Below are positions 45,814 to 52,211 of a stretch of 64,000 nucleotides of DNA, one piece after another; positions within the stretch are counted from its first letter, which is position 1, and every line of letters starts with the position of its first letter. Below the pieces are notes generated by a model. The model ran no database searches. It was not told where the DNA came from and saw only the letters and a list, made by a program, of their open reading frames with translations. Source of the DNA: Lunatimonas lonarensis (GTDB lineage: Bacteria > Bacteroidota > Bacteroidia > Cytophagales > Cyclobacteriaceae); assembly GCF_000390185.1 (NCBI RefSeq), contig NZ_AQHR01000022.1, forward strand, positions 62,001-126,000, given 5' to 3'. Position numbers and translations under genes: made by a program.

Positions 45814-46458
45814 GTGAAAAGTACCCATATATCCATCCTTGTAATATTCTTTGTTCTCGTTGGTTTTGTCCCGGGAGCCTATGCGCAGGATGCGCCGCAA
45901 CGAAAAATTGTGCAGCTGTCCGGAGTAATTCTCAACTCAGACAGTACCGTAGCCATTCCCGGTGTCAACATATACGTACCGCGCAAAGGAAGGGGCACCA
46001 GCAGCAACCGATACGGGTATTTCTCCATGCCAGTCGTGGCTGGGGATAGCGTCGTTTTTTCGTTTATTGGACTCAAAAGACAGTCTTTAAAAATCCCTGA
46101 AAACATAGAGGATGACAAGGTGAGCTACATTCTCACCATGGTAGAGGACGAGTATGCGCTCTCCGAAATCGAAGTTATGCCCTACCCCACGGAAGAAGAA
46201 TTCAAAAATGCCATCCTCGCTCTTAACATAGAGGACGAAATCCAACTAAACCGGGGCAACCTAAGCCCGCAGCTACTGCTCAGGTGGGCAGAAGAAATGC
46301 CGGCGTCGGGCAACGAGAATTTCCGTCAATTTACCAATCAGCAGATGATGCAGACCATGGATCGCTACGGGCCTCGCCCGCTGCCCCTGCTGAATCCATT
46401 TGCTTGGTCCCAATTTATCCAATCCATCAAAAGAGGGGATCTTCGAAACAGGGATTAG
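45814..46458 (+). CDS. carboxypeptidase-regulatory-like (CarboxypepD_reg) exported protein
   Basis: This 214-aa protein starts with GTG at 45814. Its signal peptide is cleaved near AYAQ. Residues 33-110 form a CarboxypepD_reg-like beta-sandwich (SGVILNSDSTVAIPGVNIYV..GYFSMPVV), as found in front of TonB-dependent receptors. The remaining 100 residues are helical with no receptor barrel, so it is a stand-alone domain protein of unknown role. It is probably periplasmic or attached to the outer membrane. Confidence 0.8.
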   Translation: MKSTHISILVIFFVLVGFVPGAYAQDAPQRKIVQLSGVILNSDSTVAIPGVNIYVPRKGRGTSSNRYGYFSMPVVAGDSVVFSFIGLKRQSLKIPENIEDDKVSYILTMVEDEYALSEIEVMPYPTEEEFKNAILALNIEDEIQLNRGNLSPQLLLRWAEEMPASGNENFRQFTNQQMMQTMDRYGPRPLPLLNPFAWSQFIQSIKRGDLRNRD

Positions 46459-46620
46459 TCATCAAAGAAGGCTAAGCCCATCCATTTTCCCAAGGAACAC
46501 GCTGCTTTCATGTAACACCTAATATATTCGGTCTCACGCCGGAGGGTGACTAAGAAAAGCATTCCCTGACCGGCGTTATCGGGGCGGGTACCCGTCCTTT
46601 GAAAAATCAAATACTAGCAC

Positions 46621-48267
46621 ATGACAAAAAACATCTACTGCCTTTTTTTGGCTCTGTTGCCGTTCGTGGCAAGTGCCCAAACCTCTGAACCTTCCCACGA
46701 AATCACCCGACCCAAGCTGGTGGTAGGCATTGTGGTGGACCAAATGCGCCAGGAATATTTTTACAAGTTCCATGACCGATATGTGGATGGCGGATTTAAG
46801 CGGCTAATGCACGAAGGCTTCATGATGAAAAACGGACATTACAATTACATTCCCACCTATACAGGCCCCGGACATGCCTCGGTGTACACCGGTGCTACAC
46901 CCGCGACCCATGGGATCATAGCAAACGACTGGTATGTACGGCAATTGGGCCGGACTGTTTATTGTGCAGAAGATAGTACAGTCAGCTATGTGGGAGGAAG
47001 CGAATCTGCCGGAAAAATCTCCCCCCGCAATATGCTGACAACGACGATTACCGACGAACTAAGGTTTGCCACCAACAAGCGTTCGAAAGTAGTAGCCATA
47101 TCCCTGAAGGACAGAGGGGCAGCCCTCCCCGCCGGGCATTTGGGTACCGCTTATTGGTACGATGGAAAAACAGGGGAATTCATGAATTCCTCCTATTACG
47201 GAGAAAAGTTACCCGCCTGGGTGGTGGACTTCAACAAACGCCAACTCCCCCAAAACTACCTAAGGCAGACATGGGAACCATTATTCCCGCTTGCGTCCTA
47301 TTTGCAGAGTGTGTCAGATGACAACGAATTCGAGGCAGTGCCCATCGGGAAAGATGCTCCTGTGTTCCCCTATGTATTGCCCGAGCTTATGCAAAACAAT
47401 GGCGGCCTGGGCATGATCAGCAGCACTCCCTTTGGCAATAGCCTGACGCTCGACATGGCCTATGCCGCCTTGGAATCCGAGGAGCTGGGCAGACGAGGAG
47501 AGACTGACTTTTTGGCCATCAGTTTTTCGGCTACTGACTACGTTGGCCATGCGTTCGGCCCATCCTCCATTGAATTGGAAGATACTTACCTACGATTGGA
47601 CCGGGAGCTAGCCGCATTCTTTGCCCACCTGGATCGGGAAATCGGTGTGGGTGAGTACTTGGTGTTCCTCTCCGCAGACCATGGCGTAGCCGACGTGGTT
47701 CGTTTTATGCAAAGCGAAAATGTGCCTGCTGGCAGCCTAAATACCCGTTTCGTTCTTACCCAACTGCGTGGCTACACTACCCAAAAATACGGTGAGGGTA
47801 ATTGGATAGAGAACTTCTCGAATGAACAGGTGTTTCTAAATCATCAGTTGATTCGCGAAAAAGGCATCGATCTACATGCCATGCAAGAAGATGTGGCTGC
47901 TTTCTTGCTGCGCTTTGAGGGCATCAAAGAAACCTATACCGCCCAAGACATGCGAAGGCATGAATTCACCTTGGGCAGAAGGCACCTTCTCCAAATGGGA
48001 TTTAACCATAAAGCCTCGGGCGATGTGCTCTTGGTGTTGGACGCAGCCTGGCTTACAGATGCTTCAAGGGGAACAACCCACGGAACCGGATACACTTACG
48101 ACACGCATGTTCCGATAGTTTTCTATGGCTGGGGCATTAAGCCGGGCTCCAGTTCCCGCTACGCCAATGTGACGGATATTGCCCCTACCTTGGCCATGCT
48201 ACTACATACCCGGCTGCCTAACGGGGCTACCGGGCAGCCTATTGGGGAGATCTTAGATAGGGAATAA
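46621..48267 (+). CDS. pafA: PafA-type alkaline phosphatase (phosphate-irrepressible phosphomonoesterase)
   Basis: This is a 548-aa periplasmic phosphatase with a signal peptide cleaved near ASAQ. It matches the PafA fingerprint: metal ligand Asp40 (VVDQMR), nucleophile Thr81 (YTGPGHAS), Asn102 (IANDWY), Lys163 and Arg165 (SLKDRGA), then DYVGHAFGP, SADHGVADV and THGTGYTYDTHVP for the zinc ligands. The Thr/Asn/Lys/Arg set is that of Elizabethkingia and Flavobacterium PafA, which cleaves phosphomonoesters regardless of phosphate supply. A strong terminator follows. Confidence 0.92.
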   Translation: MTKNIYCLFLALLPFVASAQTSEPSHEITRPKLVVGIVVDQMRQEYFYKFHDRYVDGGFKRLMHEGFMMKNGHYNYIPTYTGPGHASVYTGATPATHGIIANDWYVRQLGRTVYCAEDSTVSYVGGSESAGKISPRNMLTTTITDELRFATNKRSKVVAISLKDRGAALPAGHLGTAYWYDGKTGEFMNSSYYGEKLPAWVVDFNKRQLPQNYLRQTWEPLFPLASYLQSVSDDNEFEAVPIGKDAPVFPYVLPELMQNNGGLGMISSTPFGNSLTLDMAYAALESEELGRRGETDFLAISFSATDYVGHAFGPSSIELEDTYLRLDRELAAFFAHLDREIGVGEYLVFLSADHGVADVVRFMQSENVPAGSLNTRFVLTQLRGYTTQKYGEGNWIENFSNEQVFLNHQLIREKGIDLHAMQEDVAAFLLRFEGIKETYTAQDMRRHEFTLGRRHLLQMGFNHKASGDVLLVLDAAWLTDASRGTTHGTGYTYDTHVPIVFYGWGIKPGSSSRYANVTDIAPTLAMLLHTRLPNGATGQPIGEILDRE

Positions 48268-48290
48268 ATTTTATTTGGAAGTCTCATCGA

Positions 48291-48327
48291 AAAAACTCCT
48301 TATCGGGTCAGATAAGGAGTTTTTTTA
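48291..48327 (+). terminator. rho-independent terminator after pafA
   Basis: A perfect 14-bp stem AAAAACTCCTTATC / GATAAGGAGTTTTT (48291-48304 with 48311-48324) has a 6-nt loop and continues into a T run. It lies 24 nt after the stop. Confidence 0.88.
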
Positions 48328-48868
48328 ATTTTGAAACCACTTTTTTACAAATGTAACAAGTCGTTCATTCAACCACCCGCACAACTGACTTATCCCTTTT
48401 AGTCCCGTAGGCACCATTTGCTAATGAAGCCCCAGACTATTGATTCCGCGCCTTTGGCGCTTAAGTGGTGTTGTCTCATTCTCCCTTGGGCGATGCCCAA
48501 GGCTATTGATTTGGCACCTTTGGTGCCGGTGATGAAATAAGCACCGACGGTACGGTAATCATTCACACGGCCTGCGAGGGATACTCAGGCATGGCATTCG
48601 ATGACCCGCAAGCACCAAAGGTGCGACAATCAATCCCACAAACTCCGCTCATCCTATTCAATCTTCTACGCGCTTGGAAACGCAAAGTATACGCAATAGA
48701 TTAGGACATTATTTTATTCGTCTTTTCAAGCACTACCCTCCCTTATATGCTTTAAAACAGATTATTTGTTGTTTTTTCAGAATTTTCTAAGGCAATAGTT
48801 GCAACTATCGTTTTTTTTTATCAATTTAAGTGCCATTCAATCAATGTTCTACTTAAACTCAAAGAAAC
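48328..48868. other. 541-nt non-coding region with palindromic repeats
   Basis: No ORF with coding character is seen. Between 48420 and 48640 there are several short palindromes (listed separately). At 48795-48808 lies the perfect 14-bp palindrome ATAGTTGCAACTAT followed by a T9 run, which could be an old terminator or an operator. The stretch is AT-rich toward the peptide gene that follows. No insertion-sequence ends or target duplications were found. Confidence 0.55.
48440..48632. repeat. three copies of a short palindromic repeat, plus one other palindrome
   Basis: Three copies of ATTGAT...GCRCC-YYY-GGYGC-like sequence occur: gcgcc-ttt-ggcgc at 48448-48460 and ggcacc-ttt-ggtgcc at 48513-48527 (plus), and gcacc-aaa-ggtgc at 48612-48624 (minus, with its ATTGATT on the far side). 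A separate 8-bp palindrome CCTTGGGC-GAT-GCCCAAGG lies at 48484-48502. The shared flank ATTGATT makes these three a family, similar to REP-type elements. Copies elsewhere in the genome would confirm it. Confidence 0.6.
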
Positions 48869-49132
48869 ATGAAAAGATAGATTAACAATTCAAAAAAAGG
48901 AATGGCGACTCTGGGCGCACTTGCGTTTATCCTGGTGGCTAGCTGGCAGTTTGGTATTAGTGGTACGGAAGCGACGTTTTCTGCAAACGAAGTAGCGTTG
49001 GAGAAGGCGATTGCGGGGTCAAATCAATATGGTGGGGTATGTTGAGATTGGTACACGGGAGAATGCGAGCATCCTATTGGGCAAACTTTTTTAAAATCTT
49101 TGTGGTATGGTGGTTATGAAACTTGCTTTTAA
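48869..49132 (+). pseudogene. NVEALA-like small exported peptide gene, frame broken by TAG and TGA
   Basis: Reading from ATG 48869 gives an 87-codon frame with a TAG at codon 4 (48878-48880) and a TGA at codon 59 (49043-49045), ending in TAA at 49130-49132. Between and after these stops it reads as a small exported peptide: basic start, hydrophobic segment (GALAFILVASWQF), an ANEVALEKAIAG motif resembling the NVEALA motif, GGVC, then after the TGA a Trp/Tyr/Gly-rich tail with two more Cys ending YETCF. NVEALA peptides are Bacteroidota-specific and have this layout. An internal ATG at 48902 could still give a 47-aa peptide up to the TGA. Two point mutations are the simplest reading. Confidence 0.55.
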
Positions 49133-49162
49133 TCTTCCCCACTCCAATAACTATTTGAAATG

Positions 49163-49187
49163 TTTGAGTGGAAAAATTCCACTCAAA
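49163..49187 (+). promoter_or_regulatory. 11-bp hairpin between the peptide gene and the propeller gene
   Basis: A perfect stem TTTGAGTGGAA / TTCCACTCAAA (49163-49173 with 49177-49187) has a 3-nt loop. It lies 30 nt after the peptide frame ends and 33 nt before the propeller start. No long T run follows, so it may be a partial terminator or a stability element that sets the ratio of the two products. Confidence 0.55.
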
Positions 49188-49220
49188 CTCTCTTTACTAA
49201 TTAATACCATATTAGCCAAT

Positions 49221-50309
49221 ATGATAACTCCCCAAAAGTTAATTGTATTTTGTGTTTTCGCCTTTCTTCTATCTTGTAGTACTCCTGTCAAAGAAACACA
49301 GGATTCCGATTATTTCATCCGCACCTTTAACCTTGAAGATGTTCCGGCACCAGATACCTTAAGAGGTAAAAAACTTAATTTAACAAACTTGATTAATCCC
49401 GAATCTATACTTTGGACTGGAAAATACCTTGTGGTGGGTGAGGGCAAAACCCTAGACTTTTTTCTTTACGTTGTCGATCCTACAAGAGAAACACTAATCA
49501 AAGCATTTGGAAAGGATGGTTTCGGGCCGGGGGAGATAACCACCGCCTATCAATTAGAGAAAGGTAAATCCGTAAATGAGATCTGGGTATATGACCATAA
49601 CCAAAAACTGATTGCCTTGTTTGATTTGGAATCACCGGATGAACTTTATCAAAAAGCTTTTCGTCAGCCACAAAATATGTATTTGGCTACAGATATACGT
49701 TGGTTTTCGGATGAGGTACTTATATGCCGGTTGGCAGATGGGGATGATAAGTATGTACTTTACGATACACTTGGAAATCAGCTTACCACTTATGGTACCT
49801 GGAGCCAACTGATTGCGGATCCTTCACTCCCTCCCAATGTAGTCAAATCCATTCACCAAGGGAGAACGTCCTTTAACCCAGCTCAAAAAAAATATGTATT
49901 GGGAGGACGTTTTAGGGATTTTATAGAAATTTTGGATCTTTCAAGTGGGAAAATCATTTCCACTCGTGGTCCGGAGCACAATATCCCGGCGTTTGAGGTA
50001 GATTACTCAGCAGGCTACCCCATGGCACAGTTTACCGATAGAAGCCTTTCCAGCTACTATATGGACATCTTGGCAGGAAATGAATTTATTTATGCCCTGT
50101 ATTTCGGAAAGTCTGCGGATTGGTATTATCAGAAAGGCGAATTGTCAAAAGAAATCTTTGTGTTCGATTACGCCGGCAAATTGGTAAAGACCTACACCCT
50201 GGATCATTCGCTGGTTTCCATAGCGGTAGACGAGAAAAGCAAACGCTTTTTCGGTATTTCATCAGATAAGGATCCGAATGTGGTGATATTTGATTACGGT
50301 GATTGGTAG
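49221..50309 (+). CDS. six-bladed beta-propeller lipoprotein (TolB-like, BF3361-type)
   Basis: This 362-aa lipoprotein starts at ATG 49221, which gives a short signal ending in LLSC; the longer upstream frame runs through the hairpin and has no signal. Repeated strand units (KYLVVGEGK.., EIWVYDHNQKLIALFD.., FVFDYAGKLVKTYTL.., KRFFGISSDKDPNVVIFDY) and FGKDGFGPGE are typical of the six-bladed TolB-like propellers of Bacteroidota, usually annotated with no function. It is anchored to a membrane facing the periplasm or outside. Its pairing with an NVEALA-like peptide gene recalls other such loci, as far as I recall. It may bind or display the peptide, which is inference. Confidence 0.75.
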   Translation: MITPQKLIVFCVFAFLLSCSTPVKETQDSDYFIRTFNLEDVPAPDTLRGKKLNLTNLINPESILWTGKYLVVGEGKTLDFFLYVVDPTRETLIKAFGKDGFGPGEITTAYQLEKGKSVNEIWVYDHNQKLIALFDLESPDELYQKAFRQPQNMYLATDIRWFSDEVLICRLADGDDKYVLYDTLGNQLTTYGTWSQLIADPSLPPNVVKSIHQGRTSFNPAQKKYVLGGRFRDFIEILDLSSGKIISTRGPEHNIPAFEVDYSAGYPMAQFTDRSLSSYYMDILAGNEFIYALYFGKSADWYYQKGELSKEIFVFDYAGKLVKTYTLDHSLVSIAVDEKSKRFFGISSDKDPNVVIFDYGDW

Positions 50310-50462
50310 TACATACGATATAGGCTTTCCCTTATTATAACTTACAATATTGCCGTAATCGCTTAGGCCCTTGTAATTCCCAGCCCATGAGCCATTTGTT
50401 TTTATGGCTGGGGAAAGTGAACTGGATTTCGACTTATGGAACAGGCACTCTATACCATATTA

Positions 50463-50557
50463 TACCCATACGGGTACTCTCTATAGTCAAAGACACTCTT
50501 CTATACCCGATGGGGTATATTTTAATCAAAATTTGTATATTTGTACCCGAACGGGTA
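50463..50557. promoter_or_regulatory. three phased operators TACCC-N4-GGGTA and promoter of hipBST
   Basis: Identical 14-nt palindromes lie at 50463-50476, 50504-50517 and 50544-50557. Their spacers are ATAC, GATG and GAAC, and their centres are 41 and 40 nt apart, close to four helical turns, so all face one side of the DNA. A perfect Bacteroidota -7 box TATATTTG (50536-50543) touches the third site, so the expected start of transcription falls inside it. HipB binding here would block the promoter and could bend or bridge the DNA. Confidence 0.75.
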
Positions 50558-50569
50558 AATTGTTTATGA

Positions 50570-50818
50570 ATGAATACAGGGAATAACTATGCTGCTTCAC
50601 CCTTAAGCAGCTTTGTAAAAGCCAAGAGAAAGGAACTGGGGCTTACTCAAAACGATTTAGCAGATAAAGCTGGTGTAGGCTTACGCTTTGTACGGGAATT
50701 GGAACGTGATAAACCCTCCCTCCAAAAGGATAAGGTAAACCAGGTATTGGTATTGTTTGGTTATGAACTCGGTCCGGTGCCAATAAACCGCAGTAAACTG
50801 ATCCATGAGAAAGGCTAA
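50570..50818 (+). CDS. hipB: HipB-like helix-turn-helix antitoxin/repressor
   Basis: This is an 82-aa XRE-type DNA-binding protein. The HTH lies at residues 14-70 (KAKRKELGLTQNDLADKAGV, LRFVRELERDKPSLQKDKV). The short tail that follows ends with the overlap into hipS. The start at 50570 is the second of two overlapping ATGs. It most likely represses its own operon through the three TACCC-N4-GGGTA sites upstream. The AT-rich promoter differs from the GC-richer flanking genes. Confidence 0.85.
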   Translation: MNTGNNYAASPLSSFVKAKRKELGLTQNDLADKAGVGLRFVRELERDKPSLQKDKVNQVLVLFGYELGPVPINRSKLIHEKG

Positions 50819-51140
50819 AGTGTATATGCATTCCGATTGGGCAGGAATTCTCAAAGAGGATGAGGAAGGGTATTATTTTCAATATAGGGATGTTTATCTG
50901 AAAAAAGAGGATGCAGAGCCTGTAAGTTTGACCCTTCCGCTACAAGAAAAACCATTTCAGGATAAAGTGCTTTTTCCGTTTTTTGACGGTCTGATACCGG
51001 AAGGGTGGTTACTGAATATCGCTGAAAGAAACTGGAAACTAAGCGCACGTGATCGGATGGGTTTGTTACTTAAAACCTGTCACGACTGCATAGGTGCAGT
51101 GAGCATTGAACCAATGGAAGAAGAAAAAGAAGATGAGTAA
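50805..51140 (+). CDS. hipS: HipS-like protein (HipA N-terminal subdomain)
   Basis: This 111-aa protein equals the N-terminal subdomain of HipA, encoded separately: VYMHSDWAGIL, SLTLPLQEKPF, FPFFDGLIPEGWLL and GAVSIEP. In the tripartite HipBST system of E. coli O127, HipS acts as the antitoxin for the HipT kinase. Here it overlaps hipB by 14 nt and hipT by 8 nt, so all three proteins should be made in fixed ratios. Confidence 0.82.
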   Translation: MRKAKVYMHSDWAGILKEDEEGYYFQYRDVYLKKEDAEPVSLTLPLQEKPFQDKVLFPFFDGLIPEGWLLNIAERNWKLSARDRMGLLLKTCHDCIGAVSIEPMEEEKEDE

Positions 51141-52083
51141 AAATTGCTGTCTATATTGTTATAAGGAACTGGATGGAGGCGAAATGGATTTTCATTCAAA
51201 ATGCAGCAAAAAAATATTTGGTAAGCCTGTTCCTCCCCTATTGGACTATACCAATGATCAAATGCTGGAACTGGCTGAAAAGGTAATACAGAGTCAGTCC
51301 TCAGTAACCGGCGTACAGGCAAAGCTTTCCTTAGGGCTGGAAAACATGACCGAAAAAGATAAGCCTCAAAAACTGACTATTATGGGTGTTTGGGGCGGAT
51401 ACATATTGAAACCGCCGAGTGAACATTATCCAAGTTTGCCCGAGCTAGAAGACCTCACGATGCATCTGGCAGCTATAGCCGGAATAAGAACCGTTCCGCA
51501 TACCTTAATCCGCTTAAAGTCAGGTGAACTTGCTTACATCACCCGCCGAATTGATAGAAAAGGAAAGCAAAAATTCCACATGGAAGACATGTGCCAACTT
51601 ACCGAACGGTTAACAGAATCGAAGTATCGGGGTTCCTATGAACAGATTGGAAAAGCACTGGTTCACTTTTCGACCAATCCCGGATTTGATATCATCAACT
51701 TCTTTGAGCAAGTGGTATTTTGTTTCCTTACCGGTAACAATGACATGCACCTGAAAAACTTCTCTCTCTTTAAGGATCCGAAAAGGGGATACAACCTTAG
51801 TCCCGCCTATGACATGGTAGCTGCCCAGTTGGTGGTTGAAGGAGATAGCGAAGAATTGGCACTCACTCTTAACGGAAAAAAAAGGAAACTAACCCGCAGG
51901 GATTTTGAAGCAGCTATAGGAAGGTTCGAACTTGATCAAAAAGTATTTGACAACATTTTCCTGCGTTTCAAAAAATCGATACCCAAATGGCATGAGTTTG
52001 TGGAAATAAGCTTTCTTCCGAGTAAAATGAAGGAAGCCTATCACGTAATGATTGATAAAAAAGCCAAACAGCTCGAACTATAA
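51133..52083 (+). CDS. hipT: HipT-like serine/threonine kinase toxin
   Basis: This 316-aa kinase corresponds to the C-terminal part of HipA. Starting at ATG 51133, the first 30 residues hold a small Cys/His knuckle (Cys5, Cys6, Cys9, His21, Cys24). The Gly-rich loop is QSSVTGVQAKLSL with Ser56-Ser57 as candidate autophosphorylation sites. The catalytic loop is NNDMHLKNF with Asp204 and Asn209, and the metal Asp is Asp227 in SPAYDM. All kinase residues are present, so it should be active. HipT of E. coli phosphorylates tryptophanyl-tRNA synthetase and HipA phosphorylates GltX; the target here is unknown. Confidence 0.85.
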   Translation: MSKNCCLYCYKELDGGEMDFHSKCSKKIFGKPVPPLLDYTNDQMLELAEKVIQSQSSVTGVQAKLSLGLENMTEKDKPQKLTIMGVWGGYILKPPSEHYPSLPELEDLTMHLAAIAGIRTVPHTLIRLKSGELAYITRRIDRKGKQKFHMEDMCQLTERLTESKYRGSYEQIGKALVHFSTNPGFDIINFFEQVVFCFLTGNNDMHLKNFSLFKDPKRGYNLSPAYDMVAAQLVVEGDSEELALTLNGKKRKLTRRDFEAAIGRFELDQKVFDNIFLRFKKSIPKWHEFVEISFLPSKMKEAYHVMIDKKAKQLEL

Positions 52084-52211
52084 TCGAGTTGATTAAAAGT
52101 GCTCAACGTTAGGAGTCTGCCATTTTGACACCCTTTTGATTTTGGAACAGGTCTTGATTACCCTGGTTCAGTTAACGTACGAAATTGTTTTAATCAAAAT
52201 CATATAAAGCC

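Noticed and set aside
46585-46594. Palindrome CGGGTACCCG before pafA as an operator
   Set aside because: Ten bases is short and GGGTACCC-type sites recur by chance; it does not match the hip operator spacing, so it is not listed as a feature.
48440-48632. CRISPR array
   Set aside because: The repeats are short palindromes with irregular spacing and mixed orientation; no cas gene is in the window.
48328-48868. Degraded insertion sequence
   Set aside because: No transposase remnants, terminal inverted repeats or target duplications could be made out, so only the palindromic repeats are reported.
49043-49045. TGA in the peptide gene read as selenocysteine or tryptophan
   Set aside because: There is a second stop (TAG) in the same short frame, no visible SECIS-like hairpin right after the TGA, and selenoproteins are uncommon in this phylum. 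Two nonsense mutations are simpler.
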